DNA of 64,000 nucleotides from Adiantum capillus-veneris (GCA_014529385.2 CM043948.1:74298791-74362790); one strand, 5' to 3'; shown: positions 46,842 through 59,025, counted from the stretch's first letter. Notes: a model not told the origin generated them from the letters alone. A program made the numbers and translations.

Positions 46842-48099
46842 GTAATGCTTTACACTACAAGGTATACCAAAAATCCCCCCACATACATGGATATAAACTC
46901 TACTTTCACGAAGGGGTTTGTTAAAGAGTCTAGTCCGGTGGTAATTGCCAGTGGATCAGCCACGAAGTTCAATTGGGGAAGTTTTGCTGTCTAGTATTTG
47001 CAGGATCTCCAAGAAAAAGGCTATTACAATCAGCATGTACAAAAGTGGAAGGTGCATAATTCAAGTGAAAACATCAAGGAGGAGTTTACTGACATGAAGG
47101 AGGACATAGCTCCCAAAAGGTGACACCCATCTCTTGCTACAAACCCCACCAAGGGACAGAAAGCGTGTCGTACTTTGGCAACACATATTTGCAGCCCATA
47201 AAGGTTGCAAGTGGACATCTTAAAAAACACTATTATAGGATGCTAAAGAAAATTTGGAGACAAAAAAATTGGAGCTTGAAGCTGCACGCGTTCTCCAGGC
47301 AAGCAATGTGAGGGTTACCCCTGTTGTGCTTGCGACGATAGAGAAGCTTCACGATGCTATGGAGGAGTTGGAGAGCTTGGGGTAGAGAGAAATCCAAGAT
47401 GTAAAGAGGGGAATAAAATTGAATATGAAGATAGAGACACTAAAGGAGATGCTAGATGATATAGGGTTTCCTCACAGTGAGGGGACGCCTTATGATGTCG
47501 AGGTTGACATAACTTGTCAACGTGTAAGTTTCTGTTACTTCTATGCTTCAACTATTTGATTGGAATATGTGCACAACTAAGCTGTGTGCTGACCATGATT
47601 TTCATTTATTATTTTTGTAGATCAATGTGGATTTTATGGAAGAGAAAGTGAGAGATAGGGAGAATCAATTGGAGCTTATCACGCATACGAGCAAGCAGCT
47701 ACATGGCACCTTCTCTGCCACTGCTTTATGCAATTTGGCTATGAAAACATTTACAGAAAGTGGTTAGTGTGTAGTTTGGCATATGAGGTATGCTAACTAG
47801 CATGGACAATGTTCTAATTGTGCTAACTAGCATGGATTGGATTCTATCCAGCATACCCTGAATGCTAATAGGAGTAACATGTGTGCTAATTAGCATACTA
47901 GTGATGCAGTTGAGCATACTAAGTATGACGATTAGTATTCTAGGTATGCTAACTAGCATATATTGTGCTAACCATCTTGAACATCTTGCTAGTTACCATA
48001 CTACAAATAGGTAGCATAATCATTTCTCCAACAACATTTCTGAGCATGCTAGTTTGCATTCTAGGTACATCATAAAGGGTGTTAAAGTAGCATACATAG
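46842..48099. repeat. Decayed gene-like DNA then scattered 'gctaactagcat' words
   Basis: Words such as tgctaactagcat and tatgctagc occur loosely at about 46310-46460 and 47780-48100, with growing density toward the regular array at 48100. Confidence 0.55.
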
Positions 48100-48985
48100 T
48101 ATGCTAACAAGCATACATTGTAAGATCACTAGGTATGCTAACTAGCATACTCATAATGCTAATCCCTGAATATTATGCTAACTACCATACTCTATAAGAT
48201 CACTAGGCATGTTAACTAGAATAATCATAATGCTAAACCCTTGAATATTGTGCTAACCAGCATACTCCATAAGATCACTAGGCATGCTAACTAGCATACG
48301 CATAATGCTAAACCCTAAATATTGTGCTAGCCAGCATACTTTGTAGGATCACTAAACATGATAACTAGCATACTCATAATGCTAAATCCTAGATATTGTG
48401 TTAACCAACATACTCTATAAGATCACTAGGCATGCTAACTAGCATACTCATGTAATGCTAATCTCTGAATATTGTGCTAACCAGCATACTTTGTAAGATC
48501 ACTAGGCATGCTAACTAGCATATCATTAATGCTAAACCCTGAATATTGTGCTAACCAACATACTCTGTAAGATCCCTAGGCATGGTAACTAGCATACCAT
48601 TAATGCTAAACCCTGAATATTGTGCTAACCAACATACTCTGTAAGATCACTAGGCATGCTTACTAGAATACTCATAAAGATAAACCCTGAATATTGTTCT
48701 AACCAGCATACTCTGTAAAATCCCTAGGCATGCTAACTAGCATACCACTAATGCTAAACCCTGAATATTGTGCTAACCAACATACTCTGTAAGATCACTA
48801 GGTATGGTAACTAGCATACTCATAAAGCTACCCGAATATTGTGCTAACCAACATACTTTGTAAGATCACTAAGTATGATAACTATCATACTCATAAAGCT
48901 AAACCCTAAATATTGTGCTAACCAGCAGATTCTGTAAGATCACTAGGAATGCTAACTAGCATACCATAAAGCTAAACAACATACC
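48100..48985 (+). repeat. 74-bp satellite, about 12 copies
   Basis: The marker aagatcactagg (and close variants) lies at 48122, 48196, 48271, 48345, 48419, 48495, 48569, 48643, 48717, 48791, 48862 and 48936. Spacing is 74 bp with three exceptions of 71-76. Each unit contains catgctaactagcatac and aatgctaaaccctgaatatt, plus gtgctaaccagcatactctg. Not coding. Confidence 0.95.
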
Positions 48986-49191
48986 CAACATAGTAATAAT
49001 GCTAACTGGCATAAACCATGTATCAAACAACATACTCAGAATGCTACTGAGCATATCAAGCATGATAATAATTATTATACATGCAATAGATAGAATGAAA
49101 TAAGTTATGGCACAAGTATTTGATTGATCACCTGGGGATCCTCTAGGAGGTGCATAGAGTGTTTTATGTAGCTTTTCCTCCCCACTCGCTT

Positions 49192-49830
49192 TCAAAAAAC
49201 ATCTTTCTTGTTGGGTGAAACACGAGTCTCCTCTCTCCAAAAGGTGTAGATCAATTCTTTAATTTCATATGTGATAGGGCTATGAGGGTGTTGCTTGTGA
49301 CATGTAGCTAACGAAAATAATCGAGCATCGACACCAGACTTCTCCCACTGTGATTTCGCCTTGAACAAGGTGCGATGGCTGACTTTAAGGACCTTAGAGA
49401 CTTTTGCAAGCAATAGGCATGTTTTCCTTTGAATTCAACAACATATGCAATGCTGTATTCTTCAAAAAAAAATCCTCATTAGAGCGGGTTGCTTGACGGT
49501 AGCAAGTGTGTTGCAAACATTGGAGACAATTGCCATTTGCACATCAACATTTTCTAAAGATTAACCATGGAGTTCCCGAATATGTGGATGGTTAGCAACA
49601 GGAATCCAGATTTCCAACTTTGTTTTTGTAATGAAACCTTGTGTCCTACTCTTGAAAGCACTCGCAATTTGGAAAGCGATTTTGTTTTTCTCCTCATCGT
49701 TGACGGCATGATCTCCTCGCTCAACTTTCATCCGTTGGTTTTCCCGTTGTTTGCTCTTTCTTTCTCTCTCGTATTTCCTGATAACCAAAGTAGCTGGATC
49801 TTGGAAGTTGTAATTCATTGGATGTAATGG
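49192..49830 (-). pseudogene. Transposase-like relic
   Basis: On the minus strand the peptides from 49818 to 49561 (ASAFKSRTQGFITKTKLEIW), then the untranslatable join at 49560-49414, and 49413-49192 (VLKVSHRTLFKAKSQWEKSG ... FWREETRVSPNKKDV) read in the order of one protein. The VSHRTLFKAK segment fits a helix-turn-helix, and 'TRVSPNKKDV' recalls an uncharacterised plant transposase-like family from memory, not verified. Stops and a poly-T/A frameshift near 49465 disable it. No catalytic domain is seen downstream, where the 74-bp satellite begins. Confidence 0.45.
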
Positions 49831-49918
49831 CTCCCTTCTACATCCTCCTAAGGTCTATAAACGAGCATGTATTAGATAGTTGAAATCAATGAAATGAGTA
49901 GTTGTGAGCACATGGTGC

Positions 49919-50035
49919 AGTAATCTAAACATGCTAACATTTGATTAACTACACCTTTGAATTCATTTGAAGATACAATAATCTAAACATGCTAAAATTT
50001 GATTAACTACACCAATGAATTCATTTGGAGTTTGA
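49919..50035 (+). repeat. Short tandem duplication
   Basis: taatctaaacatgctaa then atttgattaactacacc and tgaattcatttg occurs twice with a period of about 58 bp. Confidence 0.8.
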
Positions 50036-50327
50036 TTACCGCCATTATAGAGCGCATCTTCATTTCTAGCATTGGAGGTTGTAATACTGTGTAGGTTCCA
50101 GCATTGGGTCCATTTCCAACATTGGGTTGTAATGCTCTAGGTCCATTTACAACATTGAAAGTTGCTGGTTATCCATATGTATGGGTATGTGCCAGAGCGA
50201 GGATAAAAACTTAGCTTCCACAAACTGAACTCTGAGGCTAGCTGCCAGTGGAACAGACCAAGAGGGAGTAGAAACAATGTTGACTAGCACACGAGTCTCA
50301 GAGTGAGAGAGAGAGATGGAGCTCGCG

Positions 50328-50456
<129 letters not shown>

Positions 50457-50656
50457 CATCCACTACCCACTCCCTCTTGGGTAACCAAAAAGCGAAAAAG
50501 GTCGCGGAGGAAACTAGTAAATTAATGTTTTTTCAAGACTTTCCAAATTTAAATTTCACTTGCCCTTTTGCCTTCAGCAAATGCTAACAAGCACAAGTAA
50601 CTAGCTTGTCTGGGAGAGCCATTTCAATGACACATTAACATGCTTCTACCCTGTTA

Positions 50657-51245
50657 GCGGGTCGCCATGACAGAAGTCTGTAGCATAGCTATATGGCACT
50701 AACATAATGTCAATACTCAGAGAAGTGATTTGGATGGGGTACGGAGACTCTTTGAGGTTTTCAATCTCAAGAAGTGAACCTTACAAGCAAACACACCAAC
50801 TCAAGAAGAAAATCACCACTCAATGATTAGGAAAATCTTCCAATGTCCTTACTCACCACTCTAGGTCATCACACCATTTTGGCACTCGAACAAACTCAAA
50901 ATACAAAAAAACTTTAGGAGGAGGTCTAAGACACCTAGGGGCAATGTCCTACCAAGTCTGGTCACAATCCAACAAGGTACCAAAATCACGATCCATCATG
51001 AGAAAGGTCATGACTCCTAAAAAATGACCTTTATACCTAGGTCTTTCTAAATGGCTAGTGATCGATTCACATGGACTTTTACAAATGTCATGATAGAATT
51101 ACAACTTAGGAAATTAACCTACTACTCTAGAATCAATATTTACAGAGAATATCACTACATTAGCTCAAAAGAATAATAGAGTACAAATGTGGTGTTTGGC
51201 TACGTGTTCGACCATGTGGATGTCCATTTGGTCAATCTGCTAATA
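50657..51245 (-). repeat. Element B LTR-like repeat (A), copy 2: 3' LTR
   Basis: Direct copy of 10231-11055 with a ~250-300-bp deletion. At its high-coordinate end a polypurine tract (minus strand) abuts it, so it is the 3' LTR of the minus-strand B element that follows. Confidence 0.6.
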
Positions 51246-51258
51246 TTCCCCCCTTTCT
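51246..51258 (-). promoter_or_regulatory. Element B polypurine tract
   Basis: Minus strand agaaaggggggaa. The flanking 60-75 bp (gtcccttgacacgacc, tttgtcgttt) resemble the sequence next to the X polypurine tract at 17587-17650, suggesting related families. Confidence 0.6.
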
Positions 51259-53389
51259 AGCTCGTATCGTCCCTTGACACGACCATGTGCAATCTTGTTG
51301 TTAGTGTTGTATGCTTTGTCGTTTATGACACTCCCCCCTTCCTTGGGTGATTCATATACATTGTGTTCTAGTTGATGCATGTGTTGGAGTTAAATTTGTC
51401 AAGGCAATAATTATTGCCGCATTCTCCTTTTGGTGCCACTGTTGGTCTTAAAGGTAGCTCTCTTGTTCCCAACTTTTGTTGGAAATGAGCTTCCTTCATT
51501 GTTTACTTGATGATGGTCCTTTTCTCTTTGGGTCCATTGCAATACGAGTCATTTGCAATATTTTGCCAATTTTGTAGCACTGTGGGAGCTACTTTTAATT
51601 GTTTTTTATGAATGTCTTGTGGAATTTGTCATTGCTTGTCTGTATGCCATTCTTTAACTTGTCATTGCTTGCTGAAGCTTTGTCATAGTCCTTGAATGTA
51701 AGATTTGCTATTGATAAGTATCTTGTGATTTGGAGCTCTTGCTCCAAGTTGTTGTTGATTGATTTGGGTAGACACTTCCTTATTGCTGATGTAGAAGTAA
51801 TATGTACAAGAGGATGATGATGAGTGTTTCTTGATTAGGGTCTAAAACCTTTACAACCAAAGGGGAAAAACCCGGTGGGAAAAAAGTGCCTTCAATATAC
51901 GCTCTTATTGGAGTTGGGCAGTTGGACTTGAAGTACATGTCATGCAAGGTGAGTGCTTGGGAGAAACAAAGGAAGAGTGCCTAATGAAAGTGCCAATTAT
52001 GGGACACTCTATGCATATGAGAAACTTGTCAAACAAAAGTATGCAATGATAAAGAGGGGTTTGATGGGTGCTTCAAGGAACAAATGTAGCACATGTGACA
52101 TCAAAGAACGTCTCAATAGCTTTCACGTTTCCAAGAAGGGTTTTTGATGTAGAAGCTTCTCCACTCATACCTCATAGTGCTCAATACATGAGTGTCTTTT
52201 GGACTTTCTCCTTCACTTCACCAGACTCAATATTCATAGACTTTGATTCTTATGCTCACCTATACCAGCATGAGAGACACAACATAAATATGCTCAACTC
52301 TTCCAGCTTGAGCAGTACCTAAAATAGTTAAGACACTTAGACCACATAATTATTACTTATTACTTGAAGCTTTTGGACTAAAGCCTTGCTCATTTAGTGG
52401 CTTAGTTACCGGACTTTGACTCTTATTACATGTATTTTAAATGATGACTTGGACCTACCTTCTCAAGGTCAAAAACCCAATTCCATAAGTTTGTGGACAT
52501 TTAGGCCTCTTTCATTGTGTTGTCGTATGGTTGCCACCATTTTGTCCAATAGGTTGGCATAATTCAGCTCTGCTTGACTTTCTTGTCGTTTGTTTGTTTG
52601 CTGACACGACTTTGTGAAACAAGTTCTTCAACTCTTGTAGGGACAGATGTAACCTTTGCTTTATCTCCCATGAGAAATGGTTTTTGATGTGTGTGGGTTC
52701 TTTGTGATTGCGTTTTCACTTGAAATTTGTGAACCCAGCTTGTCTTTGGTCCATGTGTGACCATCTTTTGTATTTGCTTCTTTTGCTTGATGACTTGATG
52801 GACACTAGGCTTTGGTATCCATATCTGATTGTTTCCATTGTAGAAGCCTTGATTGTAGTTAGAAACAAGTTATCCATCTACAGGTTGCATCACCCTCAGT
52901 TGTGAGTGGCTTCTATTGGCTCTTGGTTGTCCTCACTTGCTTTTGGGGGGGCCCTCTATTCCTTGACTGATCTTCGTTGTTCTAGGTTGAGCTACAACTT
53001 TGGATAACCATACTTGAGTGTTACCTTTGTAAAATCCTTGTGCTTCAAGTAACTTTACTGAAATCATACGCTCCTGTGCCTATTTGTGTTGGGTAGCTTG
53101 GTTGAGGTCTGACTTTGGCACCCATACTTGACGCATTTCTTGTTGCTTCATTTTGTTTATCTTTTGCTATTGTTCTTTATTCTTCTGAGTTGTTTTTATT
53201 GCATTGATAGGTTGACTTTCTCTTTGTAGAATGTATTTCTTGAGGAGAGTAGATCCAAGATATTACTTCAAGCTTGTTGGCCCAAACATTAGTGTTTTCT
53301 TGGAAGTATCCTTGAGCAATGATTGACTCATTTGATACTATCCACCCTGTCACCTTTTGTTGTTGAGGTTGAACTTGTGCTTCATGTAT
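51259..53389 (-). pseudogene. Element B copy 2: 3' internal region with V/I-W-x-P-K repeats
   Basis: On the minus strand short peptides of the form Q-(V/I)-W-(V/I/L)-(P/S)-K recur (near 53125, 53005, 52822 and 52735) in broken frames. No RT or integrase motif appears in about 2.1 kb, so the element seems non-autonomous or has lost pol. The repeated W-x-P-K motif is unexplained. Confidence 0.4.
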
Positions 53390-54045
53390 TCAAAGTGGGT
53401 TGTTGACTTTGATGTACTCTTTGGAAACTAACACTGGTTGACTCTCTTCGGATTCTTTTGGAGGCTTTGTTGTGATGGAAACTTGGGTTGATAAACATTT
53501 TGCTTGGGTTTTCGTTACCTTGTCAATGATGTGGATTTTGAAGTAAAGGCTACGTTGGAATTTTGATGGAGGTTCATTGAAGGTAAACTCTTCTTGCAAG
53601 GTTGATTCACTTTAGTGTTTGCTTTAGCTTTACCTCTCTCTGCAGTTGTTGGTTGCTCATTTTTTGCATGGGCTTTAGGTGCTTCTGGGGCTTTTGGTGG
53701 TATTGTTGTTGAAGCTTTTCCTTCTGATTGAAAGAAGATGTTCCTCCAGCTTTTAGTTAGGATCAGACTCTCTTTAATGTGATGGGAGTTGATTATGTAG
53801 AATGTACCTTTAAACTCCCCAATACTCAATTTGAGTATGGTTTTTGCCATGCTAAAGCTAGGAATCGGCATTTTTGAACTTGTGTACACTATCTCCTCTA
53901 GCTCGGTGATTGGTGGCTTTCCCATCATTATCCATGTACCATAAGACATTAGATTCTTTGTATCTTTTAGATCTATCATAATTGAACATGTGATTTTATG
54001 TCCTGTTTCTTTGCATATGTTGAACTTGATCTTCATAAAAGACAA
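53390..54045 (-). pseudogene. Element B copy 2: retropepsin-like region
   Basis: The frame 53515-54045 and its overlapping extension to 53390 give a segment with the spacing of a retropepsin: hydrophobic strand, I-M-I-D-L-K-D-T-K-N near residues 22-32, a W-I-M-M-G strand, then F-Y-I-I-N-S and E-S-L-I-L-T-K-S-W near residues 105-135. The catalytic D-T/S-G would be replaced by D-T-K, so it is probably inactive or the match is structural only. The C-terminal part is A/P/K-rich. Assignment rests on pattern, not on a search. Confidence 0.35.
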
Positions 54046-54656
54046 TCAATCTCCTTCATTATCCTTGTTCTTCTCTTGATCTTGTGTTTGTTGAACATTT
54101 GACTTTGAGCTTGGAAACTTTGGTCCTTCACCTGCTTTGGATTTTGTATTTTTTGGAGTCGGCTTTTTTGAAACAACTTAATTTGTTGATACTTGAGGTA
54201 TGTCAATGATGACACATTCTTGTGGCTACTCTACTTCCTTTGTTTGCACTTTCGCATCATGATCCATGACATAGCTATATGTCTCACGGTTGTTATCCTA
54301 GCCTATGTTGTGGTTTTGGTTGTGTGTTACACCATTGGGTGGGATGATCACCTCCACAAGTCTCACATCTCCTCAATTGACATTGTTATACATTCAAGTT
54401 CTGACTGTAGCCTTGATTAATTCTTCTAATCACCTCCTTGACCACTTGCTACTCGTGTTTTGTACGTCATACGTCACCTCTCCGTAGGCCTTACAATTGT
54501 CAACTAGACATATGCTTCTCTAGTGACTTGCTCAAATGTTGTGCATCCTTTTAGATGTAGGTCCCTTTTAAAAGTTTCATTACTCAAGACCTCTATGAAG
54601 AGAACTGATAATCTCTCATCTTGTAGTAGCTCGCTCAAATGACATCTCTCTATGTA

Positions 54657-54839
54657 TTATTTGAAGCTAAGCAAAGCTTCCTTCACTATCTCGTTTGCTT
54701 TTTGTTTGAAAATGTAGATCTGTGACACCGTGTTGTGCTTGATTCCCCTTTTCAAGAACTCCTCTACAAATTCGTGTAAGAGTTGTGCTATGTTTGGAAA
54801 ATTTTCTCTATTTAATGATTGGAACCAAGTCAAGGCCAT
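54657..54839 (-). pseudogene. Element B copy 2: gag relic, W-F-x-S-L segment
   Basis: MALTWFQSLNRENFPNIAQL, then L..FV.EFLKR, matches the pattern of the retrotransposon gag domain (A..WF..L ... I..W..L...F...F) found in plant Ty3-gypsy elements. It is a short intact stretch within a broken frame, downstream (minus strand) of the N-terminal segment shared with element B copy 1. Confidence 0.55.
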
Positions 54840-54899
54840 TCCTCAATTCATGGTATCTGCAATATGTTCAGCTTTCAATTCATGGTATCTTGGAAAGAC

Positions 54900-55606
54900 G
54901 TCTCTCGCTCTCTCCTCTCGTCTTGGAGAAAATCCTGGTGGAATCCTCTGTAATATGTGCTTTGACATTGTTTTTAGTTGAAAGTAAGTAGTTCGGAGTA
55001 TCCTTGTATGTATAACTTTCTAGGTCAATTGGGTTATCAATTTCTTACTCTCTTCCATACTTATCTACCATCAAAACTTGCACTCTGTGGGAATATATAT
55101 ACATGAATGCAGATAGGTTCTTATGATCCGTCAACTCTCCATCATTAGGTTCTACACACTTATAGAAGATATACGGATCTCCATTTGTGAGACTGTACAA
55201 GGCTTCATGATCGTAATCTGTAAGAACTCTCATGGCTTCATTGGTTTTGATGAATCTCACGCCTCAATTTGTTGATCAATGGATGCCTCTCCTCTAGGTA
55301 TTCTCCCAATCCCACAGTTGAAGGCATTGCATTGTTTCTTGCATTTTTCAACTCTGAGTGGAGTAAAAAACTCTGGTGGTGGATGATTTATCATGGTTAA
55401 CGCTCACTCAAAACTCTCAAGATAATCTCTAGCAAGCCCACTTTGGCTTTATGCACTTATCCCTTTTTGCCCCTGATCAAGTCTCTCAGAAGTCAGGTCT
55501 TTGTGGTCCTTTGAATTGCTTTTGGGTACCCTAAAAGTTTGGATTAGGAAACCTAAAAAAATTCAGCTTCAAAACCAATTGGTTTGTTTTATTTCCCGTA
55601 AGCTTT
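54900..55606 (-). pseudogene. Element B copy 2: gag N-terminal region
   Basis: The minus-strand peptide at 55045-55260 (FIKTNEAMRVLTDYDHEALY..., FYKCVEP.DGELTDHKNLSAFM) is homologous to 8468-8761. DNA similarity to 8280-8930 continues to the end at 55606, where the X LTR begins. Element B is therefore interrupted here by X; its 5' LTR should lie beyond X, outside the window. Confidence 0.55.
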
Positions 55607-55812
55607 TGTTGACCCGTGGGTCAACAATACAACATAACTCAACAAAGCCTTATGAGAGTTATGAAATTCTGTGGATTATGGTTAAAACATTATTTGTAAT
55701 AAGTAGCTAATCTAGTTGTAGAAGCCGGGGTGCAATGACACTTCCAGATTGTAAATACAAAGCCATTTGATGCCTTGAACTCTATTTCAGGTTTAACCTA
55801 CGGTAGCCTTAG

Positions 55813-55820
55813 TATATAAG
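55813..55820 (+). promoter_or_regulatory. Element X LTR TATA box
   Basis: tatataag in ttagtatataaggtacctagg context, conserved with 17345-17352. Confidence 0.75.
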
Positions 55821-56157
55821 GTACCTAGGTCATTCTGTAAAGAAAACTATTATCATAATCTAAGTTTTGAAGCTGCCATCAACTGTGTGTCAGAGAGAAA
55901 GAGAGAGAGAGTGAGCTTCTTCCTGACACAACTCCCCGCTTGTTCATCACATTAGAGATTCAACTACATGATCATGCTAGGCTTGATGAGAGCTATGCAT
56001 CAATGCCAAGCATTTCACGCGAGATTGAGCATGCATGTTGATGCATCTACGAGCTATTTGCGACTATAAGTATATCAAATGATGTTTTTTTTTTTTTGCG
56101 TGCAAGTAGTCACTAGAATTTTAGTGACATAAGCTATGCATAGGTATTCATAGACTT

Positions 56158-56162
56158 CAATT
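56158..56162 (+). repeat. copia-2 target site duplication (left)
   Basis: caatt, identical to 62891-62895. Confidence 0.95.
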
Positions 56163-56441
56163 TGTTGAAGATGATGAAACAGGAAATAGAAGGAAGACAA
56201 CAACTCAGAGTAGGAAGAAGATGGAGAAGGAGAAGACACAGAGCTTGCGTACGAGATCTCTGTAGTCTATCTCTATGTATTAGAATAATAGAGTATATAC
56301 AAACTCAGAGCTACAAAGCTTATATGAGACCCTAAGAGATAAGGTGTCCTTTCACACAAGATGTCCAGGGGGAAAAACTCTGTGGGAGAAAAGTGCCCCT
56401 GGTGAAGCGCGTATACACACTAACACTACTACATGTCTACA
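56163..56441 (-). repeat. copia-2 3' LTR
   Basis: 279 bp. Plus strand begins tgttgaagatgatg and ends catgtctaca. Seven mismatches, no gaps, to 62612-62890. Confidence 0.95.
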
Positions 56442-56453
56442 AATCCCCCCTGT
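56442..56453 (-). promoter_or_regulatory. copia-2 polypurine tract
   Basis: Minus strand acaggggggatt directly before the 3' LTR. Confidence 0.9.
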
Positions 56454-56488
56454 AGTGATAGTGTGAATCCATACAAGGTAGCAGATCA

Positions 56489-57334
56489 TCATGTGTATGA
56501 GAGTAAGCCCAAAGCTTTTTGGAAAGCTTCAAACGTTTCTCGTGATAACGCCTTCGTAAATAGATCTGCAATGTTATCCTGTGTAGGACAGTAAGTTAGT
56601 GTGATCTCCCCTGCATGTAGCCTTTCCCTGACATAGTGGTAGTAAACCTCTATGTGCTTTGTTCTTGCATGAAATACTGGATTTCTTGCAACTACCATAG
56701 CACTCTGACTGTCAGTGAAAATGGTAGTGGGTGCCTGTTGACACTCACAAAGATCTGCCAATAACCTGCGTATCCATACACAATCAACTGTTGCTGTGAA
56801 ATCTGCCCTGTACTCAGCTTCACAAGTTGATGTAGCCACTGTGGGTTGCTTCTTGCTTAGCCAAGATATACATGCATTTCCCAAGAAAAAAAAATTCCCA
56901 CTTGTGGAATGTCGTGTGTCAAAATCACCAGCCCAATCTGAATCGCTGTAACCAAGAAGCTGCATAGAACCGTGCTTTCCATACATATCCCCCCTTGGAA
57001 AGAACATGGAAAGATTAGGGGTACCTGAAAGGTAACGAAGTATGCGCTTCACAGCCTGCCAATGATGCATACCTGGGCTATGCATAAAAATGCTTGCTTG
57101 TGAAACCCCAAATTGAATGTCTGGACGAGTGTTGTCTGCCAAATATATCAAGCAACCAACCGTTGTTGCATAAGTATGTACATCAAAAGGTTTTCCAGCA
57201 TCGTGCATGCTCAACTTTGATCCAGTTTCTACGGGTGTAGAGATTGGTTTACAATTTTGCATACCAAAATTGTCCAAAATTTTATTCAAATATTTTGCTT
57301 GCAACATGTATATGCCATCCTCTGATTGCACAAA
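56489..57334 (-). pseudogene. pol: copia-2 RT C-terminus and RNase H
   Basis: Continues the RT frame after the TAG at 57335-57337. It opens with FVQSEDGIYMLQ, then Y-L-A-D-N-T-R-P-D-I. RNase H motifs D-S-D-W-A-G-D, T-C-E-A-E-Y and T-D-S-Q-S-A are present, with TKHIEVYYHYVRE and a normal C-terminal end (DLFTKALSRETF...). Removal of RNA from the hybrid is the family role. Catalytic acidic residues appear retained; only the upstream stop and the other lesions disable it. Confidence 0.92.
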
Positions 57335-58762
57335 CTAAATACCCAAGTAATAATGTAGCAAACCAAGATCAGACATCTCAAAGGTTTTTCTCAAAGCATC
57401 TTTAAACACTTCAATTTCATCTGCAGTATTGCCTGTAAGAAGCATATCATCCACATAAAGTGTTAGCATAATGAGAACTCCATCTCTCTTTTTGACATAC
57501 AAAGTACTTTCTGTTGGACTATTCTGAAATCCCTGGCCAATCAAATAAGTATGTATCTTCTCATACCATGCTCTTGGAGCCTGTTTGAGACCATACAAAG
57601 CTTTATGCAATCTACATACCTTTTGCTCTTGGCCTTTTACAACAAAACCACTTGGTTGACTTACATAAACTTCTTCCTGCAAATCACCATTCAAAAAAGC
57701 AGTTTTGATATCCAACTGATGCACTTTCCAACCATGATGAGCAGCAATTGCAACTAGTGATCTAATTGTGGACGCACAAGAAGTAGGAGCAAAGGTTTCA
57801 TCATAATCTATGCCTTTCTGTTGCGCATAGACTTTTGCCACAAGCCTTGCTTTGTACCTGTCAACAGTACCATCTTGTTTCCTTTTTACCTTAAAAACCC
57901 ACTTTGTACCAATAGGCTTTTTACCTGTAGGCAAGTCCACTAGATCCCATGTATGATTCTTATGAATAGAATCAATTTCTTGTTGCATAGCATCTTTCCA
58001 CTGAACACACTCTAAAGCTTGTTCAATTGAATCGGGCTCATATGCATCACAAAGAGTGCTAAAGCAAGCCAAATCTACTTGCTCTCTGCCAAAAGTAGTA
58101 CCAGCACGTGTTTTTCGTGGCAACGATGTATCCAACTTGCTATCCTGCAAAGTTTTCTGAACCCATTTAGGCAAGGTTCTTTCTTCCCTGAGAACTTCTT
58201 GCTCTTCACGCACAATTTCCTCTACATCATGAGGTGTCACATGCTGATCAAAAGATTGATCAAGATTATCAACCTGTTGTGATTCTTGATTCTCCACAAA
58301 ATAAGGAAGCAAACCTTCAAATACATCATGTGTCTGCATATGACGTACATCAAAAGCAACCATAGGTTGAGCAGTAGTTTCTGCAAAAATTACATCACGA
58401 CTTTCAAAAATCTTGTTTGTAGCAGGGTTGTAAAGTCTATAACCTTTACTTCCACTAATGTACCCCACAAATATACATTTGATTGCCTTATCATCAAGCT
58501 TCCCACGTAACTGCTGAGGGATGTGAGCATAAGCAAGACAACCAAAAACACGAAGATAAATGACTGAAGGTTTTCTGTCATACCAAGCTTCATATGGAGT
58601 AATGGTCTTCAATGCACGAGTAATGGTCTTCAAAACATGTGCTGCACAAGCAACTGCCTCCATCCATAGCTTATGAGGCAAACTCTTAGCCTTGAGCATA
58701 CATCTAGCCGTCTCCATTAAAGACATGTTATTCCTTTCTGCAACACCATTCTGTTGTGGTGT
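57335..58762 (-). pseudogene. pol: copia-2 integrase C-terminus and reverse transcriptase
   Basis: The real sequence starts at T-P-Q-Q-N-G-V-A-E-R (third catalytic Glu of integrase) just after the nested insertion; the few residues before it come from the insertion. Integrase C-terminal FGCLAYAHI and the G-Y-R-L-Y block follow. RT has K-A-R-L-V-A-K, Q-L-D-I-K-T-A-F-L-N-G and the catalytic Y-V-D-D at 57446-57457. A 7-codon direct duplication (TIT.ALK) lies near 58610. The frame ends at TAG 57335-57337 after HYYLGI, where relatives continue. Confidence 0.93.
58759..58762 (+). repeat. Solo-LTR target duplication (left)
   Basis: gtgt, matching 60300-60303. The interrupted integrase codons join exactly when one copy and the insert are removed. 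Confidence 0.85.
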
Positions 58763-58972
58763 TGACGAGAGCAAAGCGAACCCCGAACCCCGACGGCCTC
58801 TAAAACACCGGGGACCGAATGGCGCGCCTCGAGCCTGTCATGGTAAAGCAAACAGGGGGCACCACCTAGCTTCAGCCGCTAGGACGCAAACAACACACCA
58901 CCATAACAAAGTTTTCATCCAAGAGAGATGGATGCTTGGGAGTAATGATGAAGAGGAAAGGGAATGAGATCA

Positions 58973-58974
<2 letters not shown>

Positions 58975-59022
<48 letters not shown>
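58975..59022. repeat. (GA)24 microsatellite
   Basis: Uninterrupted GA run within the solo-LTR-like insertion. Confidence 0.95.

Positions 59023-59025
<3 letters not shown>

Larger units (their letters stand above)
55607..56162 (+). repeat. Element X 5' LTR, first part (plus strand)
   Basis: Starts with the near-palindrome tgttgacccgtgggtcaaca. It matches the reverse complement of 17128-17573 over about 440 bp. TATA box at 55813-55820, then a GA-rich leader. Interrupted at 56162 by copia-2. Confidence 0.78.

Noticed and set aside
48100-48985. CRISPR array
   Set aside because: Units are contiguous tandem copies without unique spacers, in a plant genome context.
58692-58967. 91-codon plus-strand frame
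   Set aside because: Spans the junction of copia-2 and the nested insertion, with no domain.
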